Positions 1 through 15,200 are shown, counted from the first letter of the stretch. The stretch is DNA of 64,000 bases from Ianthella basta (GCA_964019415.1 OZ025870.1:7620915-7684914); one strand, 5' to 3'. Numbers and translations are program-made. Notes: generated from the sequence alone by a model not told the origin.

Positions 1-60
1 GTTTCCATTGTCTTCCATCCTAAATGCTAAAACAGAGTTATGATTTCTGTGCATCTATAG

Positions 61-226
61 GGTATGTACCGCCTTGCTGAGGCTTACCGTGATCAAGCAA
101 GTGGGCTGAAAGGTGGACAGAGGAGTAACCTGCTGTTGAAGTCTGCTGAGAACTTCAGTCGAGTGTTCACACTTTCTGAGGAGAAGCTAGCATATTATGA
201 GTGCTTAATGTCTGCTATGGAAACAG
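61..226 (+). CDS. TRANK1-like exon, TPR-like segment
   Basis: Internal exon opening right after an AG at 59-60 and closing at a GTATGT donor (227). Its 55 codons read as a two-helix TPR-like unit ([11 protein letters not shown], then [13 protein letters not shown], then [12 protein letters not shown]). It ends in phase 1, which fits the next exon at 6213. The in-frame ATG at 64 is not taken as a start, because splice signals flank the exon and the family has much more protein before this region. Confidence 0.65.
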
Positions 227-3200
227 GTATGTTCTCTGTCAATGCATATATTACCTTAAGGCTACAACAGTAATTTTCGTTTGTATGTTCGGACGATAAG
301 GTGCGACAATCTTGCATGAAGGGACCATGGTTAATGCTCCACTGTGTAACAAGCTTTATTTGTTTCTGTCCTTTTCATGCCATACTTACATCCTTACTAT
401 ATATTTTTGCTGAAAATGAGTACTTTTTGAAGTGATTTGAAACTACGTAGATATCAGGTATGAGGAATCTAATGTAATTCATGACTCAACTCAACTCTAC
501 AGTTGCATACAACAAGGTCTAACATTACTTCCAAGCACACCTGTTGCTTCGCGTACCCTATATCTATCCTATGTATCGGGCTGATTGACACGAAAGAAGA
601 TCGTACCGCAACCACATCTAAAGTATGTTTGAGGTATCACTCTCCCACGGGACGGTACTGTAACAGCCTAGCAGTCGTCCAGGAGTTTGTTGCTAACTCA
701 GAGCTGACGACGATTGATAGTGAGCTGGCACTCCAACTATTTTATCGATGGACAAGTCCGGGTTGGAGTATTATTCCACACCAAGGAAGGGGCTACGTAT
801 GCAGGCAATTCTGGATGAATCCACGATTGAAGACCAGCTAGAATCGCCAGAGAACTGCATCATCTTCACCAAATTTCCCTTGTCTTCGTCAGCAATTACC
901 TTTCAGACCATTAATTAATTGAGTAACACTTGGAGTGTGACACGATTTCCACTCTATTCTTTCTTCTATAACTCACACAAGCTGTACCGACGCAAAACTT
1001 CGAGAAAGTGAATCAGACCCATAACTCTACCTCTGTACCAAAAATTGTGCAGGTCTGATTTTGTCCCTTTAGCCGTACCTACTACCTTAACCTTCTGTTG
1101 CAGCTGTTTACCTTCAACACGTTTTGCTGTGTTTGGTCTGACTAAGTCTAACTTAGATCGTGGTCTCCTCCCAACAACAGCTCAGCTTGAGAGATGGTGG
1201 TAGTGCCTTGGGGGGTCAGGTGATAGGTAAACAAGACGTTTGCCAATTGTGTGCTCAGAGTACCTTGAGTGACTTTCTTCAACCCATGCTTAATTTGGAC
1301 AGCAAGTTCTGCCAACCCATGAGATGCAGGTTGATATGGCGCTTATGTTAAAAATGTCTGATTCCATTCACCTTTAAGAACAGCTCAAATTCATCACTGG
1401 TGAAACACGTGCCATTATCAGTCACTACTGTCTCTGGTACACCAAACTGCACAAATACTTGTTTCAGACACTAGCTCCATTGTGGTACTTGACGTGGCAG
1501 AAGAAGTACAAATGCTTCAATCCACTTCGAGTGGGCATCAATCAAAGTTAGAAACATTCTGCCCAGGTATGGAACTGCATAATCCAGGTGGACTCTTGGT
1601 CGTGTGGGCCATTTCCATGGTTGCATCAGGGTCTCTGGAGGTGCTGACTGATTCAGCTGGCACTCCAGGTGCGCACACATTGCTCAATCTCCTTGTCTAT
1701 CCCCGGCCACCACACATACATCCTGGCAAGTGATTTCATCCTTGTCATTCCTGGATGTCCCTCGTGCAGCTCATGCAAGACCGTCTCCCTGCCTTGTTTT
1801 GGCATGATCACCCGTGATCCCCACGAGTTGCAACCCCTAATGTACTGACAACGAATCCCTTTTGGATGAAAAAGGCCAAACGTAAGGTTACCTTGGTCTG
1901 GCCAACTTTGTTGCACATACTGAAGGACAGGTGCCAGGGTTGGATCTCTCTTGGTCCAAGAACGAATCTGATCTGCTGTCACTGGTGAGTCGGCAAGATG
2001 TTCCATCAGCAGGACCAACTCTGGTGGTGTCGGAACCTCAGCTGGTACTGTGGGCAGTGGCAGCCTGCTTAATGCATCAGCTGTGTGCTTCAGTCTTGCG
2101 GAAGACTGGGGTGTACTCATATGCTGCCAGCAACAGTGACCACTGACGGATCTGGGCAGACACTTGGGGGGAGGTGTTCATTGAACAATGGTAACAATGG
2201 TTTGTGGTCCGTAACCAACTCAAATGGATGACCAAAGAGATATGAATGAAAATGTTTAACACCGAACACACATGCTAACCCCTCCTTTTCTATCTGAGAG
2301 TAGCTCTTCTCTGCTGTGGACAATGTACGAGAGGCAAAGCCAATGGGTCTTTCCGTGCCATCTGGCGTCTGATGTGCCAGCACGGCACTCACCCCATACG
2401 CAGATGCATCACAGGCCAAGGTCAACGGAAGGCTTGCATCAAAGTGCACCAGGAGCTTGGATGATGTCAGTTACTCCTTGGACTCACGAAATGCCTTCTC
2501 CTCTTTCTTGACAAACACCACCTTGAGTCTTGCCTCAACAACTGGTACAGTGGCGCTAGCACTGTGGACACATCTGGTAGGAATTTGCAATAAGTCAATA
2601 GCCCCAGGTACACTTTCAATTCTGATACAGACTTGGGGCTCGGTGCCTCTACCACAGCTTGCACCTTGTCGGCTAGCAGGTGCAAACTTTCCTCATTGAT
2701 CTGATGACCAAGCTATGACACAGAGATGACATGACACCATGGCACATGACACCATAAACTCACATTTGCTCTCACGAGCTCGCAACCCTGCCTTCTCCAA
2801 GGGATTGAACACCATCTCCAACCTCTGGAGGTGTTCCTCCTCAGTTGTGGCTGAAACCAAGATATCATCCAAATAGACAATCATTCCAGGGATACCTTGC
2901 AGTACACTCTCCATGACCCTTTGGAAGATACCTGGTGCCAAAGAGATGCCAAAAGGAAGCCTTGTGTATTGAAACCCTTTCTGAGTGTTGATAACCACAA
3001 GCTTCTTCAACTCTTTGTCTAATGGCGGCTGCTGGTAGGCCTGGCTCAAAGCAACTTTTGAAAACAACTTTCTCCCGGCCTGTGTGGCAAACAGTTCTTC
3101 AACCTTCAGGATGGGATACTTGTCTCATTTGGATACGGCATTCACTGCTTGCTTAAAGTCACCACAGATACAAATACTTGTAATGTCACTCTTCAGCACC

Positions 3201-6200
3201 ACCACGATTGGTGCAGCCAAATCTGCAAACTGTACTGGTTCTAGGGTGCCTTCTTTCACCATGCAGACGACTCAGCTCTGCATCTACCTGTCCCTTAATG
3301 CATAAGGAACCAATCTCGCCCTGCAGAACCGAGGTCTGGCCTCTGGATCAGTAACAATCTTCACCTCATGACCCACAGGGTTCCCACCCCTTCCTGGAGC
3401 AGGGTGGTTTCCGCAGAAACAGAGGGTGTAGGGACCAAATACTGTCGTTGGTGTTGCTAGGCCAAGCAGAGATGGTCAAACGGAATGATGGCATGTTAGT
3501 AGCATTTATTGATTTTTCAAAGGCCTATGACAAGGTGAATCGGGATAAGTTGTGGTCTTGTCTCCAGAGTGTGGGGGTGAAGGGGAGGTTTTTAAGGTTT
3601 CTGCAGGCATTGTATGAAGGGAGTGTGTGTAGGGTGAAGGTGGAGAGGCAAGTTAGTGAGGACTTGAAGGTCTGTGTTGGGTTACAACAAGGATGTGTCT
3701 TGTCGCCGTTACTGTTCTCTTTATACATCAACGGTGCTGCAAAGAAGCTGAAGGAGGGGAAATGTGGCATAGAGTGTGGTGATGAGATCGTTCCTGGTCT
3801 GCTGCTTGCTGACAACACATGCTTAGTAGCTTCAAATGCACCAGATTTGATGAGAAGTATGGATGTGTTGGTGGAATGGTGTAGAGAGTGGGGAGTGACG
3901 ATCAATGTTGCCAAGTCTGGAATCATGCATATCTGCAATAGAAAGGTGGGAACGTGTGATATGACATATGAGGTGGATGGGGAGACAATTTCCATGGTTT
4001 CTTGCTACAAGTATTTGGGCTGCATTATTGATGAACACCTTGATCTGAAGGAGATGGTAGAAGATAGGGCAGAGGCTGGGAGAAGGGCTCTTGGAGCTTG
4101 TTTTCAAAGGTGTTGGGCAGAGATTGGCAATATATGACAGTTGGTATATTTAGGAAGTTAATGGGGTCGCTGATTGAATTGACCTTGATGTATGGGGCTA
4201 AGATTTGGTGATGTAGTAGACGTTTGGAAGCTATTGAGCAGGTTCAACTACGTGCCCTCTGAATGTTTTTTGGTGTGGGCACACTTCACCCCAAGACATC
4301 CCTATGGTTTGAAATGGAAATGATGCCCTTGGTGTGGAAGGCGAAGATGCGGTGTGTGCGATTCCGGCTGAAGGCAATGAGTGCTGCAGCATACGAGGGC
4401 AGGTTACTGAAGAAGATTGCTAGACACACTATGGGATGTGGTAAGGGTGCCTGGGTGAAGAACATAGCTAAGTGTGTTGGTGACTTTGGGTGGAGTGGTA
4501 TGGGAGTGGATGCTGTGAAGAAATCTGTCTGATTTGGACATTCAGGAAATGTTGGAGAGTGTTGCATGGAGGAGGGTGACGTCAATGATGAAAAAGGACA
4601 TGGAAGACAAGCCAAAGCTGAGTATACTCAGAGAGATTGCTGATCTTAAGCTAGAATCGAGCTATGCATTGGTGAAGGAGAAGAGGGAGAGGACGATGTT
4701 AATGAAGTTTAGGGGAGGAACAGCAGCATTTCAGATGGAGGTTGGGAGGTGGCAAGGAGTGACGAGGGATGACAGAGTTTGCAAGGAGTGTCAAAGTGGA
4801 GAAGTTGAGGATGTCTGCCATTGGCTGCCACAATGCCCTGCCTGGGACCACATCAGATGGCCCCTGCTTACACAGCCTGGGATGGACATCTGGCCACAAG
4901 GGACCTCTATTAAGAAGCAAACTGCCATCATTCTGTCCGCAGCTGGTAACAACACTAGAATTTTGAAATGCACCAGATCCATGTGGTGTGCCCGTTTTGG
5001 TCTATAACTCTATTATTCATGTAGCAACCTCCTTCACATGTCCAAGTCTCTGTACCATTGTGATAGTGCTACATTGGGCCTATCTGTGTCCTAGCACCAT
5101 CTGGTGCAGTGCACTCTAATAATGATTGATTGATTGATTGATTGATATAGATGGCCGCCGTGTGGGGTTAGCAAAGAACCGTTGTCGCGCTGCTCAGAAT
5201 AGGCCTGCACAAGTGCGCCGAAGTGTCCTGATTTTTCTCGACCGCGTCAAAGGTTGCACCCGACTCCTCTTTATATATATATATATATATAAAGAGGAGT
5301 CGGGCACAAATTTGTCCCAATTTTTCTTGGCTGCCTGCTGACGAATTGCCACCAAATGTTCCCAGCCCTGCGATGCCGTAGTGTAGGCTGCACAATAAAG
5401 TTTTTGTTCTTTAATGGCCCACGACCAAGGAGGGAGAAGCGAACAAATTTTTGAGAAAACTCGTCCGCCGACCCTTCCTGCATCCAGTAGCAGTTTGCTA
5501 CCAGACTTTCTCAGAGGCACCACTCTGTGCCTTAGAGCGTTATCAGGGGAGAGGTGTTCGGAGATGAACTATTCTTGCAGCGTACCAAGAGAGAAACATT
5601 TGGGCGCACTTGTGCACCAAACTCCTCCGACGGCGGAGAGTGGATTGCTACCAAACTTTCCCAATCATCTCATCTGTTGCTGCTATGTATCAAGATCACC
5701 ATCATTTTTTGAAGCTGGCCTATTCTAAGCAGCGCAACGACGGCTCTTTGCTAACCCCACACAGCGGCCATCTATATCAGTGGCAGTTGCCATTTGCCAT
5801 AGAGAGCTCAAGCAGAACTTTGTCCCGCCTTTCTCACGTGCCTGTGAATGGATTGCCACCTAACATTCTAAGCATTACGACGTCGTGCTGCAGAGTGTAC
5901 TGAATTGTCGTCGTTCTACAATAGCCTACAGCTGAGGAAGGAACGCGTACGGTGAAAGAGGTTAGGCCAAAATTCACACGCTAACCTCCCGCGCATGGGA
6001 ACGGTTCACCATCCAACTTTCAGAGGCCCAGGGATACTGCACTATGACATACAGCGTCGCAAGTGATGGGGAACGGGTGAACAGGGCTAAATTTAGGGCT
6101 TGCTGAAGGCAGGGGCCTTGCAGCTAGTGAAGCCATGCAAATGCCTAAATCTGAAAACTGTTATCAGTAATATGTTACTCTTCCTATATCTGTCACATTT

Positions 6201-9200
6201 CTGTTCTGTTAGGGTCTCTTCATGTTGTGCCATCAGTACCTGCCTCAGAGAAAGATTCATTGGCTCTGTATGTGTTTGAGCAACTGCAAAAAAGGAAAGG
6301 CAGACCAGAAGAAGTGGCACATTTTATGCACACTATTCTTAACATGTCCCCAAAGGTTCTGCAGAAGATTGCCACTCCAATGGTTCCAGCTTGCCTTCAA
6401 GACTGCCCTCTTTCCATGCTCCCATCGTCTAAGTTACCTCTGGCTGATGTGAAAGTGCTACTAGAGAAGGGAATGATGGTTGACATGGCAAGTGTTCGTG
6501 AGAATATTAAAGGGAGGAAGGAGGAGCTGGAAGATACATTTGAAGCCTTGTTTGTTCGGTTGCCATCCAGTGAGAAGTCTCCTGACCAGCTCCAAAGAGC
6601 TGTAGGGACTGCAGTTGTGAGCAAGGCTGGTTTAATTCTGGTGATGCTTTTGAAGTATGGTGCAGTTTTTCCTGATGATCCCAAACTGAAAGCTTCTGTC
6701 TTCTCCTGGGACACTGAAATTCTTTCTGTGCATGTTATTAAGAGTGCCATGAAAGGAGAGTTTCCTAAAGATGTACCACACACTGATATTATTCAAATCC
6801 TTAAGCGAAGGGCTGAATGTGTACTTGCATGGGGAGACAAAAATGCAAGCCATAAGAAGTATGATGCTGCAAGGAACAATTTTGAAGAAGCCATTGAGTG
6901 CTATTTCTGCATTGAAAGGTTCACCCAGAAGAAAACCAAGGCAGTGGTAAGTATGAGGCCAAAGATTTGTGTTGTTTCTCAGTTCATGAATGTGCTGCTG
7001 TGTGATTGATTGATAGTACATAGACATGATGTATGGTGCAGCATGCATTGAATTGAATGGGAGTATGGGGGATGCAATTTTACAGTTATAAAGTTACATA
7101 TATACTCAAAATTGATTGTAATCAGGGTGCCATCTAGTCTAGCAAGCTAGCCCAACTTCCATTCTCAGCACTTCTGTAGATCAGCATGACTGGCTGTAGG
7201 TTTTGAGCGGGAGGTGGCCTGGTTGAGTGGCATGGTAGTTGGAATTGTTAGTAGGCACTTGTAAACACTCATATTTACAACAGATTGTGGAGCCAGTTCC
7301 CTCTCTCAGGTGGTTGATATGTGATGATTGATCTACGTGGATCCTTTGGAAAGCGATGAAAGGAAGCATATTGCATGATGGTTTGGCTTGTTGTCACACA
7401 TTATAGAAGTGTCACTGGTAATTGTTGACTGCTACAGCAAATCCTAACTCATTCCATTCCCTGATTTTCCTGCTTTGAGTATCTTTGCTAAGCATAAGGT
7501 ATACTTTAACTCTATGTTAGGAGCCTTGAGATTTCAAATGTGTCAAATGGCCAGATTGCTGATCTCTTGACATAGAGTCACTGCTGGATGTTGCACCACC
7601 AATGTTCTGCAACATTTAGATTGTGAGCAAGTACATAGCTCATTGTGCTTTCTTCATACTGCAGGCATTACAGAGGATGGCAGATGTGTATGTTAAGAAA
7701 GCTGAAATTGCAAAATCCAAGGCAGAGGCTTCTAAGATCAGGCAGGATGGTCTGGACTTGTACTTGAGATCTTTTCGACTGCAGAGAGATCCAGAAGTGT
7801 TTAGGAGCATGCTAACTGTTGCAATTATGGAAGGAGAAGGTGTGTTTATTGTAGTGAAGTTGATTTGCTTTAGTAAACTGTGATAACTACAGTATATACT
7901 AAGCAGAATGCTTTTGAAAACAAGAGTATTGTCTATAATGTTTAGAGATGATCCCAGTACAGTAGGCATATTTTGCAGCTTACCATGTTGTGACAACTAG
8001 TGTCACATTAACCTCTCACTGAAGATGAATTTAAGTGGAATGATCCGATTGAAATAATAGTAATGACACAGGTCTATGATGGTCAACATTTAAAGCAATA
8101 GATTGTCTGAGATCACTGTTAGCAACCTATGTAGTGTACTGCACTAGCTATGAGAGGCTGCACAGTAATTCAGTGAATATTCACATGCTTTTCTATGCTT
8201 TACTGAAGGTTTCCTCTGCTTTGTATGGTTCTTTGTATCAATGCAGAATGCCTGCGCAAGCTGCCTGAACAACTTGTGAGCCAAGGGATTCAAATTGATG
8301 CAGCTTCTGTTGTGACTGGAATCAAAGAGGTAACAAAGATAAAGAGGTCAGATACTGAAGATCATCGGTCGTTATTATTGTTCCTGTATGAGAAGTGCAC
8401 AAGAAAAGAAATGCAACTGTTTCTCGACACAGCCATTTCTGTGAAAGAAACACACCTTGTTCAGCAGTTCTTAACGGATGGTGCACGACTCAGTGAGAAC
8501 AACATGAAGTCTCTGCTCTCCTGGGATGCCTCACACTTGGTACCATCACTGGTGCGCTGTATTTTAAAGAGTGACCCACCACTGCATGTTAAGAACAGCA
8601 AGGGTGAGAGTATTGTTGACATTGTGGCTAGATATGACATGACTGACTGTGTTGAGGCACTAATGATGAAAGGAGTAAAGGTACCTGTTTCTGATGTGTC
8701 AAGGCTGTGGAGCAAGCAACCTTCTACATCTTCTTTGAAGGCGTTCATTAGCCAGGGAGCACAGGTTACTCTTGGTGATCTCTCAGTTGTTGTATCCGCT
8801 AGGAAAAACAAGCAGGCTACATCAGAAGAATGTGCAAGCATGGCCAAGCTGATTTGTGCAAAACTGTCTCCCGAGGACTTTTGTTCTCATGACGCACAAG
8901 AGTGGCTTAGGCACTGCATACAGGATCACTTGAAAGAGATAGTAGAGGTTCTGTTGAAGTATGGCGTCTGCCCTAGTGACAGTGATGCTTACCAGTTGTT
9001 GTCATGGAAGTCGGCTCGTGTCACACGTGACATGCTCTCAGCACTGCTGCGAAATGGCATGAATCCCACTTTGAAGAATGCCAAAGGAGAGAGTGTACTA
9101 GATATTGTGCTACATTTGCAAGCATATGATCTGCTGGAATATTTAGTATCCCATTATCAGGATCTATCCTGTTGCTCCTTAGCTTCGGTTTTTAATCACC

Positions 9201-12200
9201 AACCCCATTTGAAAACAGCAGTTGCAGCTGAAATGATAGATAAGGGTGCCACTGTTCTTCCATACAAGGATATGATCAGTCCTGTTACAGTGTTGAATAG
9301 GCACCTAACGCAAGCAATTGAGAGAAAGGCTACACAACATGAGGTGTGCACTATAGTGGACAACCTAGTTCTGATTCTGGACAGGGGAGCTTCAATAAAG
9401 GACCTTGTTGCATTGGGTTCATCCATGACAACTCCTATCCATGTGGCCACGAACTATGCTACACTCACAGGTAAGTTAGCATCTGTTCACTTGAGTAATG
9501 TTGCAGGATGAATGATACAGCATTAGCACTGTTCTAAGTTGTGCGGTAGTAAGTCTAATGAGTGTTCCACTGCAACTGTGACTGTTAGTCTTGTGCACCA
9601 GACCCACTGACCCCTGCGGATGGTGTGCGAGACTACTGTGACTCTGTTATTGTGGACTATGTTAGTTTTTGCCTGCTCTCACTGGACAGGTCCCTGCAAT
9701 GGTGATCACGTTTTTGAGCCATATGTTATGTTTTGAGAAGTAGCGCTGAATAAACAAATGAGACAAATCCTTCCCAAAAGAATTCCTTTGAATTTGTGGC
9801 TTACAGTATCATATTACTCTTACTTGTTCTTATAGCAGTCATTCAATTTTACATGTTTATGTTCTTAAACAACGCATGTTGTATTAATATTACTCCTTGC
9901 CCTGCTCCTGCAGGATTCTGTCAGCTACTGGAAGTGGTGCTCAACAAGTGTGGTACTCTGTCAGGAAGTCAGTTTGTAAACTCCCATGGACGAACACCCC
10001 TTCATGAGGTTGCTTGCAGTAAGGGTAAACCAAGTGATGCTCTCTTTGATCTCTTGCTCAAGGCTGGTGTTGACCCTAAGGTAAAGGACAAAAATCAGAA
10101 GACTGCCTTAGAGTACTGTATTAGAGCTGGGAGAGACTGGACTTACAGCAAACTGAATGACTATCAAAGGGCTTTTGAGAAGGAAAGAAAAGAAGGAAAG
10201 GAGAATATGGAGAAGGAGGAGAAGAAGGTTTCTCAGGGCATATTGGCAATGCCCAAGGAACAGAAAGATGTTGATGCATGTACTCATCATATAAAGCCGC
10301 ATGTGGAACAGGAGCCAGTTTTGAAGGAACCCGATGTAAAGAGCTCCACTGTGCAGGCTTTGGTTGACATGTCTGTTAAGATGGTCAAGATGAATGGCCT
10401 CAGAGAACAACCACTTCTTCCAGCTGAGGACTCAACTAGCGCATTGCAGGTTCTGGATAAGGAGGACTCATTTCTGGATGATGACAGTTGGTCATTGTGT
10501 GAGGAAGTGGAGGAGACTTTTAACTGTGGGCAGTTGATACAATCCGACCATGTACACAAGAAGCAGCCAGACATGCAGGGTGTTTCACAGGGTGACTTTG
10601 ATGGGCTAACATGGGAGGTTGATTGTACTAAGAAGTTTTGGAAGCAGTTGGGTGGCTTGCCTGAATTTCTACGTAGAAAAGCAATTACTGTTATTCAACG
10701 TCTTGCATCTGGAGAGTGGCATTCTCAGTTTCAAAGATGCATGGGTGGGGAGCAAGCCTCGGAGGTGTACAGTCTGAAACTGACCAAGGAAATATACCTA
10801 ATTTGGCAAAAGGCCATAGACTACTCTGCCAGGTATTCAAAGGGCATGAAGAAAGTTGTGTACTCTGAGATTATTCGCATGTGGGATGTAGTCAAACACA
10901 AAGACATACATCACTCCGTGGACTATGTTACAGATTCCCTTCGAAAAGGAAGATGTTCACATATGAAATATGTCTTGCAACAATTTGAACCAACTAAAGA
11001 GCATCAAGAGACAAAAGAACACATTCCTAGGCTATTTGTATGTGGTGAATTGAAGCAGGACCTCAAGGATGCAGTGTTTTCTCCATCAGCCCTTCCTGGT
11101 CAAAGGGACTACAATGTCATTACCTTTTATGCTTTCTCTTCTGCACTTGTTCAGAGTATTCTATCCAGTGGAAATCACAGGCAGGACTTTCCTTTCAAAG
11201 GCTGGCCAGAGGAACATGACATTATCAGCTTGCAAGAAGGACAGGCTATTCTCCTACTTGGTAGAAGTGGAACTGGAAAAACAACCTGCTGTGTGTATCG
11301 CCTTTGGAACCAATGTAGCATGTATTGGAAAATGGCATCAGAGCCATGCATTAAGCGAGTCTCCTTGCCATATTTGAAACAGGCTGTGGTACCAATGGAT
11401 GATGGTGACCTGAACAGCACCTACCCAGTGCAGGAGAGGCAACCTGCACCTCCTCCAGTTCTTGGTGCTGCACCAATAGTATCAGATGATAAAAGGAAAG
11501 GTAAGGTAGTTGACTGGTCAGGTGTGCAGCAAGAGGACTGGTGCCAGAGTTGGATGGAGCAAGTAAAGAGTGCATCACATAGGGTTGCTGCTGCTCAAGA
11601 AGCAACACCCACAGAAGTGGATGCTACACAAGAGGATAAAATATGTCTCGACCACCTACGACAAGTGTTCATTACAAGAAACCCTATCCTAGTTTCACAA
11701 GTGAAACAGAAATTTTATGATCTGGTAGCAGGTACTTATCATATGAAGGAACACCTAACATTTGAAACTGCATCTTTGCCTCCTACACTCCAGAAAGTTC
11801 CTGATGGCAATTACCCTCTGTTCCTGACTGTATTTCAATGGTTAAATCTTATAGATGCTAGCTTGGGTGATGGAGATTATTTTCTCCCTCGCAGTGACGA
11901 AGGCATTTTGCTTATTGAGCCGATTAGTTCTACAGGTGAATTTAATACTAGTCGTGATGTCATTGAGCTGTTTGATGACTTTGAAAACAAAGAAGAGGTG
12001 CATGCAGTTAAGGCTGGTAGAAGGGAGACACAGAGGTCAGGGGCTAATGTCTGGCGCATTGTGGACAGAGAATACTTCTGTGATGTGATTTGGCAGCATA
12101 TCACAAAGCGGTTTATTAAACTGTGGCAGAAATTTGATCCAGTCTTAATATGGATGGAAATAAGATCTGTCTTGAAAGGGTCATACGAAGCTCTTATGTC

Positions 12201-15200
12201 AGGAAATGGGCATCTGGACAAAGCTGAGTATGAGAAGATTGGTCCTAAAAGAGCCAGCAATTTCAGCTTGGAGAGAACAGAAGTGTATAAGTTGTTTATG
12301 GAATATGAGAAATACCTCTCAAAGAATCAGCTGATTGACCAATGTGATTGGGTGTTTCACCTCTTTAGTCGTCTTATAAAGCAGAGTGAAGTGTTGTTTG
12401 TAATTCACGAAGTATATGTTGATGAGGTGCAGGATTTCACTGAAGCAGAATTATATCTCATTATGCATTGCTGCAGATTCCCAAGTGGACTTTTCTTCAC
12501 TGGAGACTCAGCGCAGAGTATAATGCATGGAGTGTCATTTCGCTTTCAAGATCTTAATTCACTGTTTTACCATTACAGTGCAAGAGGGGCAAAGAAAACA
12601 CTCCTTTGCAGATTCCAAGGTGAGCATTAGGGTGTATATAGCACATACAGTGCACAGGTGGTATAATCTTGCTAACCATAATAGCTATTGACTTTTCTTT
12701 AGTAAGCAGTTCATAGTAGCTAGTGGTTGGCCATCTTTATGCGTTAGGGTTATATTTCAATGTGCAGGACTGGGGATGCACACTTGTCTTGCTGTGTACA
12801 GTACATGCAGAATAAAACACATGAAGAAGCTCAAAACTATTCAGAATTTTATCATTTTGTGTGTGGAAGTTTGTTCTCTGTGGCAGCTTCTATCAGTCCC
12901 TTCATGATCAGGTCAAGTATCACTGTTCTTTGGCAAGGTTTGGCAACTGCTTACTGGAGTATGAAATGTCTAGCTTTGCCCATAAGAATTGATACCAGTA
13001 ATTCATCAGTACAAATGTGATCCTCTACAGCATCGTCATGTCAAATATTTTGGCTATAAACCTTCCTATTGTATGATATATTACGTATTCCACCACTATA
13101 ATATGCTCACATACGTAGATTTATTCACACTAAGATCACAACAAATGCAGATATTTCAGCACCTTCATCATTGAAATGATGCTGTGCAATTACAGTAAAA
13201 TCAAGTACAGTGTTTCTGTTAGTTGTGCTAGAGAAATGCCATTGCAAGCACAATGGGTCAGGATTAGTGCTGGATGATACTATTGATGCATAAAGGGAAT
13301 TGATATGCAGTAGGGAGATTGGCTGCATATTACTATTGGGGCAAGCAAAGAAAGCCCCTATAGTAAATTGGAAGGTAGTAGGACTCTACAGTGGGGTGTG
13401 TCATGGATTCTGCCCAGCTCTGTAACCTAAGTGTGCCAGTTCTATTTTTCTGTCCTATGCCAGAATCACAGAATGGCATGATGATGTCACAGAATGCTTC
13501 TGGTGACATCATTATGCCATAATATAGTTGTGTCCGTTAAGGTCAGTTAATTCCCTAACGTGTCTGCACACTGTGGCGTCAGTCATTGTGCGGAATACCA
13601 CGAACACATATCACCAGCTCTTCCTAAATGGCCCTGGATAGCTTGCAAAGGCGCAGAAGATGTCCACCACAATGTCTTACGGCACTCAGCAGTGTTGCTA
13701 GTTAACGAAGATAGAATGTAAAACACTCCTCCCTGTTCTAGGATGAGATTACCACCAGGACCATCTCACATCCCCAACAAAAGTCGTACCAAAACTCAAA
13801 TGAGGGCGCTTATTTACGATAAGCCACTTACTGCACGCTATCAATGCCGTACCGCATATTTACTGCACTTGCCCTCGGGTGCTTCGCACCCTCAGGACTT
13901 GTGCAGTTAATGCGGTACAGCATTGATAGTATGTAGTAACTAGTACTTATTGTTAGAAAGTATTTGTACACTCTGCCACACAAGTCTTCCTTCAGAAAGG
14001 ACAGCTGGCGACATCGCCACAGAAAGGAAATTATGCAGACAACATTGCTGGTCTCTTCATGGTGATTCTCTTCTAGATGTATCAAAGCATTAAGCAATGT
14101 TGATCAATCTTGTCTTCTGACATAACTCTCATTGTGTCATGCCTATTCATCTGCAGTAAAACAGTTCAAATTCAACAGTACTTATCTGGACGTGCCCAGT
14201 ACATCACTGTTGTGGTTCCAGCCCTTGCCAATTACAGCAGGAGTCCTGGCCTGCAAGTGTCTGTACATACTTTGACCAAACTAATATTTGGCATCCACAT
14301 TTTTGAGCTCCCTGGTACTTATCAGTCCAACACTACAACAGTGCTGTTTGTAGATTACACTACTGCCATGCAATTCAATCTTCAGAATCACGCATTAGCT
14401 CCATGCTTCCACTGCCTTAGCTGAGTGTTTGTTGACAGCATACAAACTGAAACTCAATGTAGAAAGAAATGGTATGTGGACATCCACTCACAGTGTAGGA
14501 AAGCTCCTCCTCTTGATGTCACATTCCACAGTGTACACATTAATTGATCAGGGTCATGAAATTCTTTAGATGCATTAGCAACCATCATTTAATATTTAAT
14601 GATTTAATCCCCTAAATCTCATCTAGGGTGAATAGAAATATCAATCTCCTGTGATGCATGTGCCATTCTTACCCTTAACAAGCATTGCAGATGTTCTATA
14701 AGGACTATAAGCTGATATCTTGCATGTCCTGTGACACTGTCTGGAACAATTACACTGCACATCAAATGGTAACAATTGACTATCTCCAGAAATTTGCTAG
14801 ATGAAATATCCTGAGGTAGCACTGTGTCACCCTTAGTGTCTTCAATTTGCAATGGCCTATGGATGGTCAGCCCAATCACAAGACACAAAACTCTATGCTG
14901 TATGAGTGATGTCCAGGTCACTAAACATTGTATGAAACTCAAGTCCTTCCTAGTCCCTTCCTCAGGTATCTACCTGCGCAACACTTGTTCAGCTGCCAAT
15001 GAAACCCTCTGCCTCTGAAAGCATTTTCTTTTATGTCTCCAGCTGTAAAACAAGCTACCATCTGATATCAAGCAGACCACTTCACAGTGTTTAAAATGTC
15101 TGCTTTATTCTCATGTAAGCATTGTTTTAAGACTTTTAGCTAGTCATTGCTGTGTAATTTATTAATGTATCATTTACGTATAAGCTGATATACTTTCTTA

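Noticed and set aside
503-841. 112-codon plus-strand open frame
   Set aside because: No domain, composition unlike coding DNA, and it overlies the 3' flank of the minus-strand gypsy remnant.
3525-4107. Minus-strand frames of 91-156 codons
   Set aside because: Shadows of the plus-strand LINE reverse transcriptase.
14224-14265. [11 protein letters not shown] reading, possibly helicase motif IV of the TRANK1-like gene
   Set aside because: It only loosely recalls NYRSHSG, the flanking residues are unlike the family, and no motif V follows.
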